The notes under the pieces are model-generated. The model was not told the origin of the DNA. It did not search any database and worked only from the letters and a program-made list of their open reading frames with translations. A stretch of DNA of 64,000 nt from Paenibacillus odorifer (GTDB lineage Bacteria > Bacillota > Bacilli > Paenibacillales > Paenibacillaceae): NCBI RefSeq assembly GCF_000758725.1, contig NZ_CP009428.1, forward strand, positions 248,001 to 312,000, in the 5' to 3' direction. A program made the translations under genes and the position numbers. Of this stretch, positions 18,023 through 26,982 are shown piece by piece (position 1 is the stretch's first letter; each line of letters opens with the position of its first letter).

Positions 18023-18268
18023 TTGATTCGCTTTAATAAGCTTATCATAGAGGATGATCACTAAATAATCAACACTTATTTTATCTATAAAAGCGCTATC
18101 AGTCATTAAACGTAACATATATTCTGCGATTTTTGTGAAAAACGGACCTAAAACAAGATTCAAGGGATGAATGTGTTAACTATTATAACGTAATGTTATT
18201 ATTTTTTATTGATATTTCTCATGCTATGATTAGGTTTGGTCATATTTTGTTAGAAATGAGGAAACTGA

Positions 18269-19066
18269 ATGACGACTAGACCTTACTTAAAAATGATCCA
18301 GCATTCTGTTACAGCCTCAGGGATTAGCTTTGAGGAAATTACACCAAATTTCGTATATAGAGCGACAGATGGAGTGAAATCATTTGTGATGGTAGACGCT
18401 GAGATCGGACTAAACAACAGTGCTTCTACGATTATTGCCATGAGTAAATCTCTAACTTATGATGTTTTGCATAAGGCGAATATCCCAGCCGTAGAACATA
18501 TTTATTTGCCGCATCCTGACTCCAAATTTAGCAATTTGAATCCTTATCCATTGGCTGAGCGTTATTTCCAAGCGTGCAATGGGGAGGTAGTTATGAAGCA
18601 GGATAACGGGGCGCAGGGAAAGCATGTGTACAAAATCAATGAGATAGCCGATCTGCACGAAAAGCTCGATTTATTATTTTCTTTACAGCTTAATGGGGCA
18701 ATAGGTCCTTATTATGAAGCGGAGATTGAGTATAGAATTGTAACCTTTAATCATCAGGCGCGTGTATTCCTTGGCAAAAAAAGAGTTCTTTCGTGGAAGC
18801 ATAATTTGATTAACGGGGCTGTTACGATTGAGGTGAAAGATCAGGCCAAACAAGAGGCGCTGGCGGAGCTTGCCTCCCGGACCTCTAAAGCGCTGGGCCT
18901 TGATTTCTGCTCAGTAGATATCTTAGAGACAAATCAAGGCTTGATGGTGATTGAGGTTAACCATAAGGTGATGTTAGATGAATATTGCAAGCAAAATCCA
19001 AGTGAAGTACCTGGCCTCTCAGACCTTTACAGGGAAGTTATTCTTCAGCGTATGAATCAGTTATAA
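18269..19066 (+). CDS. ATP-grasp ligase, RimK/CphA-like
   Basis: The product has 265 residues. ATP-grasp signs are the nucleotide-binding VVMKQDNGAQGK around 105-117, an E-x-E-x-R phrase around 151-155 (EIEYRIV), and the metal-binding Asp and E-V-N (GLDFCSVDIL ... MVIEVN) around 212-230. This fits carboxylate-amine ligases that join an amino acid or amine to a carboxylate through an acyl phosphate. It is short, with little pre-ATP domain. GAGG lies 7 bases before the ATG. It is convergent with, and overlaps by 6 bp, a FolC-like Mur ligase. ATP-grasp and Mur-ligase units are fused in cyanophycin synthetase, so the two may work together. Product unknown. Confidence 0.85.
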   Translation: MTTRPYLKMIQHSVTASGISFEEITPNFVYRATDGVKSFVMVDAEIGLNNSASTIIAMSKSLTYDVLHKANIPAVEHIYLPHPDSKFSNLNPYPLAERYFQACNGEVVMKQDNGAQGKHVYKINEIADLHEKLDLLFSLQLNGAIGPYYEAEIEYRIVTFNHQARVFLGKKRVLSWKHNLINGAVTIEVKDQAKQEALAELASRTSKALGLDFCSVDILETNQGLMVIEVNHKVMLDEYCKQNPSEVPGLSDLYREVILQRMNQL

Positions 19067-20410
19067 GCCGATATTCAGCAGCGATTGCCCGAATAATCTT
19101 TTGGCATTTCCGATTAGAGTTTGCGTACCCACGATTACAATAATCTCCGAAGGTGATTGTTCTTTAAGATACGTAAGAGCATCCTCTAAACAAGGGAATT
19201 CGGAACTTTTTTTGAGAAAACTTTTGGCGATTAGCAGGGCATCCGTAGGGAAAATTAGATGGCTTATATCGGGTTTGGTTACGATTAGTTGATCCGAGAC
19301 TGTGCTCATGACTTCAAGGACCCCTGTGTAATCTTTATCCTTAGGGACACCGATGATGGATGTGACGGTACGGCTGCGCTCAGGATTCACTAATTGAATA
19401 AGTTCAGCCAGATAGCTTGCAGAATCTCTATGAATAGCTCCGTCAATAATCGTCAGTGGATCATGATAGATAACTTCACAACGCCCCGGCCATTGTAATT
19501 GTTCAAAACAGTGATGTACGATCTCCTGATCAAGGGGTCCCCCTGTAATCTCTTCACAAAGTGACACTGCACTGGCAGCATTGACCGCTTGAAACTGTCC
19601 CAATAGCGGGAGGGTCAAGGATGGATAAATGGCTTGCTTCGTCCGGACATCAAAAGTAGTCCCGATAGAAGTGGTTGTGATAGATTCAGCTAAAAACTGT
19701 TCTTCATAATATTGCACAGGGTTGGAGGAGAGGTTGTCCTTCATGATCGCAAGAACTCCCGATTTCTGTTTGCTAACATAGACATTTGTTGTGTTGTTTT
19801 TGACAATCCCCAGCTTATGCAGTGTAATGCTGTTCAGATCAGGTCCCAAATGGGCTACATGCTCTTCCATAATTGGGGTAATGACAGCCCAGTCATTGCT
19901 CAGGACATTGGTGTCATCAAACCTTCCCCCTCTACCGCATTCAATCACATTGATATCTGTACCCTTCTCCTTAAAGTACAAAGCCGCAATAGCCAAAGCA
20001 ACCCCAACCGGACCTTGATATTCGTCAGCAGCAAGCTGCTCCTCAATCTGGTGGAAGCCCCCGCGAATTACATTACCTAATCGTACAAAGTCTTCGGTGG
20101 CTATTGCCTGCCCATTGACCCGGATTCTTTCGTTGAAATCCACCAGGTGAGGGGAGGTGAATAACCCCACTTTATATCCCAAGTGACTTAACAGAGAGGA
20201 GATAAATCTAGAGGTGGAGCCTTTACCTTTACTGCCTGTGACCAGTATGTATTTTTGATTACGATCCGGACTTCCAACTGCATCCAGTAATACTCTGGTT
20301 AACTCCGGTTTTCTAACTTCTTCATCCAAAGTTTGTGTAATGTTGTTAATGGCTCTTAGATAAGAGCTGTAGATCATATCTTCAACTTGGGATTGTGAAG
20401 TGAATTCCAC
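19061..20410 (-). CDS. FolC/Mur-ligase-family amide ligase
   Basis: The product has 449 residues from a GTG start with GGAGGG 6 bases upstream. The P-loop is GSKGKGST (59-66), followed by TSPHLVDFNERIRV (85-98). GRGGRFDDTNVL and HKLGI correspond to folylpolyglutamate synthase GLGGRLDATN and the carbamylated-lysine region. WPGRCEV and IDGAIHRDSA correspond to the FolC C-terminal WPGR and DGAHNPDA. FolC adds glutamate to folate by gamma links. The altered GSKGKGST and IDGAIHRD suggest a paralogue with another substrate. The neighbours (hydrolase, membrane protein, ATP-grasp) are not folate genes, so I infer a peptide- or polyamide-forming role. Confidence 0.85.
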   Translation of the reverse strand: MEFTSQSQVEDMIYSSYLRAINNITQTLDEEVRKPELTRVLLDAVGSPDRNQKYILVTGSKGKGSTSRFISSLLSHLGYKVGLFTSPHLVDFNERIRVNGQAIATEDFVRLGNVIRGGFHQIEEQLAADEYQGPVGVALAIAALYFKEKGTDINVIECGRGGRFDDTNVLSNDWAVITPIMEEHVAHLGPDLNSITLHKLGIVKNNTTNVYVSKQKSGVLAIMKDNLSSNPVQYYEEQFLAESITTTSIGTTFDVRTKQAIYPSLTLPLLGQFQAVNAASAVSLCEEITGGPLDQEIVHHCFEQLQWPGRCEVIYHDPLTIIDGAIHRDSASYLAELIQLVNPERSRTVTSIIGVPKDKDYTGVLEVMSTVSDQLIVTKPDISHLIFPTDALLIAKSFLKKSSEFPCLEDALTYLKEQSPSEIIVIVGTQTLIGNAKRLFGQSLLNIGL

Positions 20411-20424
20411 GGAAATCCCTCCAT

Positions 20425-21546
20425 TTAATTAATTTTGGCGCGTTCCTCAGATAGTGTTGTGTAGATGATAATCGGAAGTAACACAAGAGAAATGATGACG
20501 GTCAGAGCGATGCTCCAGTTCAAATCTTTATATAGCTGTACTATGGTGAACAACAAAGCGATAACAGGTAAGACCAGTTTGTTTAAGTGCTTTAGGAATA
20601 AGGAGTACATACTTCTTTTTACGGTAACTGATGTGCCGATGCTTGGAATTTCTAACTCGTTACGCGATAAGGCGGTGATTCCGATAAATAAGTGGCTGTC
20701 GATAAATTTAAGCTGCTCATTATCCGCATGAAGCTTGACCGACTGGGCAATATGCTCCGTATCGATGTCTAAGATGGGGATGGTGATTTGTTTTGAATTA
20801 TAGGAGATCACGATCTGATCTGTTTCTTCCATGCCTAGCAGTTTTCTAACATTCGGATGAATTCTGCATAAATTCTGGTGCTCATCAAAAGGGTAAGGAT
20901 GGCCCACTCTGAGGGTGAGCTCTCTTTTGCCAATAAAAAAGTTCCCTAATGCACTTAAGGGCCGTCGGATCAGTTGATTGATAAGTTTATGTATACCTGG
21001 CTTGGGTTGGGAACGCGTCCTAGCGCGAGTAATGATTAATGGGTCATGCCCCTCGGAATGGGTTTCAAGCAATAACATGATGTATCTGTTGAAGTAAAGG
21101 GTATTTGGTTTGGCTGTGCTATCTTCTCGTAAAGTTAGGTTTACCCGGAAGCCGTTTGTGGGATTGATTAGTTCCACTTGATTCGTATATTTACGGACGA
21201 GTGCTGGACAGGCTTTTACATAGGGTTTGGCAATCTCGTCCACTTTAGGAATTCCCCGAAGAACTGTGTCGTATTCTGGCTTCGTTATAGTTAATCCTGT
21301 AGTGAGGCAGTCCCCAAGCTTGTCCTTTGCCCGCTTGGATAATTGGATTGAACCTCTTGGCACCTCATCTGCCGATAAAATTAAACAGCTGACTTTCACA
21401 CCATTCTCTGCTGTAAGATCAACGAAGATATGCTGGACTAAACCTAATTCCTTTAACTCTTCAGAGTTCATTGTGATTTCTTCACGAGGTTGAAGGCTTT
21501 GTTTGTCTAGAATAGTAAAGGTTTGCTCGATAATAATGTCAGACAC
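20425..21546 (-). CDS. Membrane-anchored protein of unknown function in the ligase cluster
   Basis: The frame is open to 21639, but the upstream part overlaps the hydrolase gene by 101 bp. A GTG at 21546, overlapping the hydrolase stop by 8 bp, is the more likely start (373 residues). An ATG slightly downstream (MNSEEL) is also possible. The soluble part contains two related blocks: one around SIQLSKRAKDKLGD, the other around RIHPNVRKLLGMEETDQIVI, with a feel of double-psi beta-barrel domains. Two hydrophobic helices near the C-terminus anchor it to the membrane with a short tail. I do not recognise a named family. It is cotranscribed between the hydrolase and the Mur ligase. Confidence 0.7.
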   Translation of the reverse strand: MSDIIIEQTFTILDKQSLQPREEITMNSEELKELGLVQHIFVDLTAENGVKVSCLILSADEVPRGSIQLSKRAKDKLGDCLTTGLTITKPEYDTVLRGIPKVDEIAKPYVKACPALVRKYTNQVELINPTNGFRVNLTLREDSTAKPNTLYFNRYIMLLLETHSEGHDPLIITRARTRSQPKPGIHKLINQLIRRPLSALGNFFIGKRELTLRVGHPYPFDEHQNLCRIHPNVRKLLGMEETDQIVISYNSKQITIPILDIDTEHIAQSVKLHADNEQLKFIDSHLFIGITALSRNELEIPSIGTSVTVKRSMYSLFLKHLNKLVLPVIALLFTIVQLYKDLNWSIALTVIISLVLLPIIIYTTLSEERAKIN

Positions 21547-22189
21547 CGCCCAATAGTTTAATGATTTGTTCAAGGGAATGAATGGTTTTTTGGAATAAAT
21601 CAAACGCATTCGGGTTACGATAATTTCGATTAATTTCAATTTGAATACTTTGAACTAACAATTCTTTAGCGCAATATGAAGTAATCGTTCCAGGATGGGA
21701 TGCGGAAAATGTATGATTTTGTCGAACTTTGGTAATACCATTATTGTTAAAGATGCCTACGACGTCATTTAAATTATTTTCTCGTATAGAGGTTCCGTAC
21801 AGAGTCCCTAGATCAATATCAAACTCCCGAAGTTTGGAAGCCCCGTGCAGATCGATCACAAACTGAATGCGATGTTCTTTGACAAGCGCTCGTAGCGCAG
21901 CCTTATATTCTCCGCCTAAGATGTAATTTGGGTCTTCTTTGGAGAAGCTCTTTGAATAAATACAGTAGCAATTAGTGAGCTTTTGTAACAAGAGGGCAAG
22001 GGAGCCTGTATACATGTCAGCTGGTTTTACAGCATGTTCTCGAAAATGGTTAATGGCATGTGGAGCTGAGACAAGTACAGGAAGGGAGCCTTCTACAATC
22101 GAGTAGGAGGGATCTACCCCGATATCGCCAAAATAATTATTATTGGAGAATTGTAGCTCATACTGTTCGATCAGAGATAAAATATGCAA
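21539..22189 (-). CDS. N-formylglutamate-amidohydrolase-like hydrolase
   Basis: The product has 216 residues. The metal-site phrases of the FGase family are visible: SAPHAINHFR (about 41-50), IDLHGAS (about 112-118) and a late QIEINRNYR (about 183-191), which corresponds to the family's QLE-x-x-R-x-YR. The family cleaves N-acyl-glutamate-type amides using zinc. The start is TTG immediately after AGGTGA, poor spacing, but a stop codon just upstream rules out a longer form. It is the first gene of the three-gene minus-strand operon. It probably trims or degrades the product of the ligases downstream; this is inference. Confidence 0.75.
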   Translation of the reverse strand: MHILSLIEQYELQFSNNNYFGDIGVDPSYSIVEGSLPVLVSAPHAINHFREHAVKPADMYTGSLALLLQKLTNCYCIYSKSFSKEDPNYILGGEYKAALRALVKEHRIQFVIDLHGASKLREFDIDLGTLYGTSIRENNLNDVVGIFNNNGITKVRQNHTFSASHPGTITSYCAKELLVQSIQIEINRNYRNPNAFDLFQKTIHSLEQIIKLLGGV

Positions 22190-22335
22190 TCACCTATTCA
22201 TAGTTATTTAATGGGTCGTTAACCATTAGTATGTCCTAAGCATTCACCATTCATGAATAAGGATGAATCTATTATAACGCTTGCAAGGTTTGCCGTGGGC
22301 AGTTTTTCCATAAAATGATTCTAAAAGATTAGCTA

Positions 22336-22364
22336 TTGAAAAGTTCAAAATGGTGTGCTAATAT
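22336..22364 (+). promoter_or_regulatory. SigA promoter of the second sugar transporter operon
   Basis: TTGAAA (22336-22341) and TAATAT (22359-22364) are separated by 17 bp. The expected start at about 22371 falls on an operator-like site. Confidence 0.75.
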
Positions 22365-22369
22365 TTCAA

Positions 22370-22384
22370 TTGAAAACGTTACCG
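22370..22384 (+). promoter_or_regulatory. CcpA cre or LacI operator 1
   Basis: TTGAAAACGTTACCG fits the cre consensus (WTGNAANCGNWNNCW) except at the last base and overlaps the transcription start. It is followed by a tandem 12-bp repeat, ACCGATAAGGAT, at 22381-22404. Confidence 0.6.
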
Positions 22385-22436
22385 ATAAGGATACCGATAA
22401 GGATACCAAAAAGTAGGCTGGGGATTACTTAAGCAA

Positions 22437-22451
22437 ATGAAAACGCTGACA
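22437..22451 (+). promoter_or_regulatory. CcpA cre site 2, full consensus match
   Basis: ATGAAAACGCTGACA matches the cre consensus at every position, about 65 bp downstream of the predicted start. A roadblock-type catabolite repression site is likely. It could also be bound by the operon's own LacI-family regulator. Confidence 0.7.
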
Positions 22452-22522
22452 TAATTTTCACTGAGAGCATCGGAACGTCTTCATGCGAAGTAATCTAATA
22501 AAAAGTACGAGGGGGAAGAAGA

Positions 22523-23905
22523 ATGAAGAATATCAAAAAATATTTAGGGCTCATGTTAGTAATGTCTATGGTTGTTGTCTTAGCGGCAGGATGTGGGAAT
22601 AAAGAAAATAATTCTGCATCCAATGATGGAAACGCTACATCTGGTAAAAAAGGGTCAGTTTATTTCTTGAACTTCAAACCTGAGATTGCAGAAATATATG
22701 AAAAGATCGCTAAGGATTACGAAGCAGAAACAGGAGTTAAGGTAAAAGTCGTAACGGCTGCTGCGGGTACTTACGAAACTAAATTGAAATCCGAAATCTC
22801 CAAGTCTGAAGCGCCAACTATTTTCCAAATTAACGGACCTGTTGGTTTTCAATCCTGGAAAGATTACACCTTGGATTTGAAAGATACTAAGCTTTACAGC
22901 TATCTGTCCGACAAAAGCTTGGCTGTAACTGAAGGTGAAGGCGTGTATGGTATCCCTTACGTAGTTGAAGGATACGGCATCATCTACAACGACGCAATTA
23001 TGAAGAAATACTTCGCTTTGGCTGATAAAGCGGTATCGATCTCCACCACAACTGAGATCAATAACTTCGATACTTTGAAGGCAGTAGTAGAAGATATGAC
23101 GGCTAAAAAAGACCAACTGGGCATTAAAGGTGTATTCGCCTCCACTTCCCTCGCTGCTGGCGAGCAATGGAGATGGCAGACTCACCTTGCAAACTTGCCG
23201 CTGTACTATGAATTCAAAGACAATACTGAGTTTGACAACACCGTTCTTGCGGGTCTAGCTTCTAAAGAAGTTGAATTCAAATACAACGATAAATTTAAAA
23301 ATATTTTCGATCTGTACATCAAGAACTCTGTAACTAAAGAATCCTTGCTGGGTAGTAAATCCGTAGCTGACTCCATGGCTGAATTTGCACTAGGTAACGC
23401 AGCAATGGTTCAAAACGGTAACTGGGCTTGGTCACAAATCAACGATGTTGACGGTAACGTAGTTAAAGCTGAAGAAATCAAATTCTTGCCTGTTTACACC
23501 GGTATGGAAGGCGAAGAAAAACAAGGTCTGGCTGTAGGTACAGAAAACTATTTCGCAATCAACAGCAAAGTATCTGCTGAGAACCAACAAGCTTCTATCG
23601 CTTTCTTGGAATGGTTGTTCTCCAGTGAAAAAGGTAAAGCTTATGTAACTAACGATCTAGGTTTCATCGCTCCATTCAATACCTTTGAAGACAGCGAAAA
23701 ACCAGCAGATCCACTTGCTAAAGAAGTATCTGCTTGGATGGAAAAAGATCTTACTTCTGTAGCTTGGACATTCGCAGCATTCCCAAGTGAAGAATTCAAA
23801 AACGTCTTTGGTGATGCCCTCTTGCAATACGCTCAAGGAAACAAAACTTGGGATGAAGTTGTAACCATCTTCAAGGACACTTGGAAGGCTGAAAAAGCAA
23901 AATAA
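22523..23905 (+). CDS. Sugar ABC transporter, solute-binding lipoprotein (family 1)
   Basis: The product has 460 residues with a lipoprotein signal and lipobox LAAGC (Cys24). The body is a family 1 extracellular solute-binding protein, with EKIAKDYEAETGVKV near the start of the mature domain and a SEKGKAYV phrase late. Codon use is strongly biased and regular, unlike the following permeases, which suggests high expression. It is the first gene of the operon under a SigA promoter with cre sites, and a stem-loop follows it. The ligand is unknown. No sugar-degrading enzyme is encoded nearby. Confidence 0.93.
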   Translation: MKNIKKYLGLMLVMSMVVVLAAGCGNKENNSASNDGNATSGKKGSVYFLNFKPEIAEIYEKIAKDYEAETGVKVKVVTAAAGTYETKLKSEISKSEAPTIFQINGPVGFQSWKDYTLDLKDTKLYSYLSDKSLAVTEGEGVYGIPYVVEGYGIIYNDAIMKKYFALADKAVSISTTTEINNFDTLKAVVEDMTAKKDQLGIKGVFASTSLAAGEQWRWQTHLANLPLYYEFKDNTEFDNTVLAGLASKEVEFKYNDKFKNIFDLYIKNSVTKESLLGSKSVADSMAEFALGNAAMVQNGNWAWSQINDVDGNVVKAEEIKFLPVYTGMEGEEKQGLAVGTENYFAINSKVSAENQQASIAFLEWLFSSEKGKAYVTNDLGFIAPFNTFEDSEKPADPLAKEVSAWMEKDLTSVAWTFAAFPSEEFKNVFGDALLQYAQGNKTWDEVVTIFKDTWKAEKAK

Positions 23906-23956
23906 TAAATGCATGGAAAGATGCTTGAATAACTCTCAGTTGTCATACAGATAAAA

Positions 23957-23999
23957 GCTTAGTGCCACTGGGCTCCCTCGGGATTCAGTGGCACTAAGC
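23957..23999 (+). other. Intercistronic stem-loop after the binding-protein gene
   Basis: A perfect 14-bp stem (arms 23957-23970 and 23986-23999) has no T-run after it. It lies between the binding-protein and permease genes, as in the other sugar operon, and should stabilise the abundant upstream message or limit read-through. Confidence 0.8.
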
Positions 24000-24061
24000 A
24001 ACAATTTGAGTGGATCTTGCTACGTTTCATCATTTTCCATACTGAGATAGGAGAAGACTCC

Positions 24062-24904
24062 ATGGAAAAATCGATAAAAAAATATTTTGCTCTTTTTGCA
24101 TTACCGACCATAATAGCCTTTGGAATTGCATTTGTGATCCCTTTTCTTTTGGGTATATATTTGTCTTTTACAGAGTTTACTACAGTCAATGATGCAACAT
24201 GGATAGGGTTTGGCAATTACGCTAAAGCTTTTTCGAATCAAGAGTTTCTAAATGCATTAGGTTTTACCGTTAAATTCACAGTTTTATCTGTTCTTACTAT
24301 TAATGTGTTCGCCTTCATCTTGGCGATGTTGTTAACTAGAAAGCTAAAAGGTACCAACGTATTTAGAACGATCTTCTTTATGCCTAACTTGATAGGCGGT
24401 ATCGTATTAGGATACATCTGGCAGTTGATTTTTAATGGGATTTTGTACAAATTTGGTGTCACTTTGACCTCTGATGCAACGTACGGATTTTGGGGACTAA
24501 TCGTTCTTATGAATTGGCAATTGATAGGGTACATGATGATTATCTATGTTGCAGGTATTCAGAATGTTCCTAAAGATATAGTAGAAGCCGCAAGAATTGA
24601 TGGAGCTTCACGTTCTAAGATTTTGCGTAATGTGACTATTCCACTCGTAATGCCGTCCATTACTATTTGTTTATTCTTAACCTTATCCAATTCATTTAAA
24701 TTGTTTGACCAGAACTTAGCATTAACCGCTGGTGCTCCGTCTAAGCAGACCTCCATGTTAGCACTGGACATCTACAATACATTCTACGGAAAATCAGGAT
24801 GGGAAGGTGTCGGTCAAGCGAAAGCCGTCGTATTCTTTGCTTTAGTAGCCTTAATCGCCTTAATACAACTTGTCATTACTAGAAGAAAGGAGGTTGAGAA
24901 CTAA
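24062..24904 (+). CDS. Sugar ABC transporter permease (MalF type)
   Basis: The frame opens at 24017, but GGAG 8 bases before the ATG at 24062 marks the start (280 residues). It has six membrane helices and an EAA loop DIVEAARIDGASRSK...PLVMPS. The stop TAATG overlaps the next permease start by one base. Confidence 0.94.
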   Translation: MEKSIKKYFALFALPTIIAFGIAFVIPFLLGIYLSFTEFTTVNDATWIGFGNYAKAFSNQEFLNALGFTVKFTVLSVLTINVFAFILAMLLTRKLKGTNVFRTIFFMPNLIGGIVLGYIWQLIFNGILYKFGVTLTSDATYGFWGLIVLMNWQLIGYMMIIYVAGIQNVPKDIVEAARIDGASRSKILRNVTIPLVMPSITICLFLTLSNSFKLFDQNLALTAGAPSKQTSMLALDIYNTFYGKSGWEGVGQAKAVVFFALVALIALIQLVITRRKEVEN

Positions 24905-25737
24905 TGCAAAAGACTAGAGCAAAAGATTATTCCATATTCACCATTTTGTTGGTCTTGGCCATTGCGTTCTTATCTCCTATTTTTATTGTTCTGATGAACT
25001 CCTTCAAGGGTAAGTTCTACATTAGTGATACGCCGTTCTTATTCCCTAATGAGACTACATTTGTTGGTTTAAAGAACTATACTAGTGGTGTAGCAAAGAT
25101 TGATTTTTTCAGTGCCTTCGGAATGTCCTTGTTTATCACGGTATGCTCGGTGGCTGTGATCGTGTTATTTACTTCCATGACTGCATGGTACATTACCCGG
25201 GTGAAGTCCAAATTCACAGGTATGATGTATTATGCGTTTGTATTCTCGATGATCGTGCCTTTCCAAATGGTTATGTTCACAATGACTAAGACTGCAAACG
25301 TGCTGCATCTCGACAATCCGATTGGGATTATCTTAATCTATTTAGGGTTTGGATCAGGGCTGTCTGTGTTTATGTTTAGCGGATTTGTGAAGTCTATCCC
25401 GCTTGAAGTTGAAGAAGCGGTAATGATTGATGGCTGTAATCCACCTCAGGCCTTCTTTAAAGTGGTATTGCCCATCCTGAAACCTATTGCTGTAACTGTA
25501 GCTATCCTTAATGTAATGTGGGTATGGAACGACTTCCTATTGCCAGACCTGCTGATTGGTACAGAATATAAAACGATTCCTATTGCGATCCAGTACCTAA
25601 AAGGTGGATACGGATCGATTGACATGGGAGCTATGATGGCGATGCTGGTCTTAGCTATTGTGCCAATCATCATTTTCTACCTGACTTGTCAAAAGTACAT
25701 CATCGAAGGTGTCGTTGCAGGTGCGGTTAAGGGTTAA
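24904..25737 (+). CDS. Sugar ABC transporter permease (MalG type)
   Basis: The product has 277 residues and six membrane helices, with an EAA loop LEVEEAVMIDGCNPPQ...PILKPI. AAAGGAGG lies within the end of the preceding gene. It is the last gene of the transporter unit, and no ATPase is encoded. Confidence 0.94.
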   Translation: MQKTRAKDYSIFTILLVLAIAFLSPIFIVLMNSFKGKFYISDTPFLFPNETTFVGLKNYTSGVAKIDFFSAFGMSLFITVCSVAVIVLFTSMTAWYITRVKSKFTGMMYYAFVFSMIVPFQMVMFTMTKTANVLHLDNPIGIILIYLGFGSGLSVFMFSGFVKSIPLEVEEAVMIDGCNPPQAFFKVVLPILKPIAVTVAILNVMWVWNDFLLPDLLIGTEYKTIPIAIQYLKGGYGSIDMGAMMAMLVLAIVPIIIFYLTCQKYIIEGVVAGAVKG

Positions 25738-25774
25738 GCTTGATCTACCTCGTTAAATAAATTAATATTCATGT

Positions 25775-25838
25775 AAGAAGCGAGTAGGGTGTTTTTCTTG
25801 ATGGGTGACCATCAGGAATCCCCTGCTTTCTTATTTTG
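25775..25838 (+). terminator. Possible branched terminator of the transporter operon
   Basis: Arms AAGAAGC and GCTTTCTT enclose an inner hairpin GATGG-GTGA-CCATC and end in TTATTTT. Pairing is interrupted, so this is tentative. Confidence 0.4.
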
Positions 25839-25901
25839 ACTATGAAGTTGAATAAGGATTAAGGAGTTTGATAGATACTAACAAGTAAAGGATAGATAGA
25901 A

Positions 25902-26933
25902 ATGGAGAGACTGACTATTATAGACATCGCCAAATTATGCGGTGTTGGCGTGACTACTGTATCAAGGGCTATTAACAATCATCCGGATATTAATGAAGAA
26001 ACAAAAGCGATGGTTATGAGGGTTATCAAAGAAAATCATTATGTTCCGAACAACAGTGCAAGAAATTTAAAACGTTCTGATTCGAAAACGATTGCAGTAT
26101 TGATTAAAGGGATATCCAATCCATTTTTTAGCCCGATGATCAAAGTGTTCGAAAAAGAGATTCAACGCAAGAAATACTCCTTCATCCTACAACGAGTTGA
26201 TGAGAATCAAGATGAGATCGAAGTGGCGATTGAGCTGGAGAAAGAAAAACGGTTGAAGGGAATTGTCTTCTTAGGGGGGTTATTCTCACACTCTCAAGAG
26301 AAATTACAGCAATTAACGGTTCCATTTGTCCTTAGTACGATTGGGATGACGGAAGAGTTTGATTTGAGCGACTATTCCTCTGTATCTGTAGATGACTTTA
26401 ATGAGAGTTATAAAATTGTCGACTATCTATGTAATCTAGGGCATGAGAAAATCGCGGTCATTACTGCACCAGAAGAAGATGTAAGTATCGGTAAGTTGAG
26501 ATATGAAGGGTATAAAAAGGCTTTAGCTGATCATGGAATCGCTTATAATGAACGGCTAGTGCGGCGGATGAAAGAAGATATCGACAGTTACAGTATGGAA
26601 AATGGGTATGCGGTTACAAAAGAATTGCTAGAGTTAGGAGAAGAGTTCACCGCTATTTTCACCTTATCAGATAGTATGGCTATCGGCGCCTGTAAGGCGA
26701 TATTTGAAGCGGGCAAGCGAGTCCCGGAAGATTACTCGGTTGCTGGTTATGACGGATTGGATATTTCCTTCTATTATAATCCTTCTATTACTACCATCAA
26801 ACAGCCGGTAGTAGAGATTGCGGAAGCGACGATTAAGATTCTCTTTGATCTCATCAATAAGAAGGTTAATCATGCGCATCAGATTTTCCCGGCAGAATTA
26901 ATAGTTAGAGAATCTACGAGGTCTTTATTGTAG
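25902..26933 (+). CDS. LacI-family regulator of the second sugar transporter
   Basis: The product has 343 residues. The helix-turn-helix at about 5-24 (IIDIAKLCGVGVTTVSRAI) is followed by a hinge and a sugar-binding-like effector domain ending in a typical ELIVRES. The Shine-Dalgarno is weak. It lies directly after the transporter on the same strand and probably acts on the ACG-centred sites at 22370 and 22437, which would then compete with CcpA. Confidence 0.92.
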   Translation: MERLTIIDIAKLCGVGVTTVSRAINNHPDINEETKAMVMRVIKENHYVPNNSARNLKRSDSKTIAVLIKGISNPFFSPMIKVFEKEIQRKKYSFILQRVDENQDEIEVAIELEKEKRLKGIVFLGGLFSHSQEKLQQLTVPFVLSTIGMTEEFDLSDYSSVSVDDFNESYKIVDYLCNLGHEKIAVITAPEEDVSIGKLRYEGYKKALADHGIAYNERLVRRMKEDIDSYSMENGYAVTKELLELGEEFTAIFTLSDSMAIGACKAIFEAGKRVPEDYSVAGYDGLDISFYYNPSITTIKQPVVEIAEATIKILFDLINKKVNHAHQIFPAELIVRESTRSLL

Positions 26934-26982
26934 TTTCAACAAGTGAGTATGTTTAAGTTTATTTACGAATCGGGGTGGGGAG

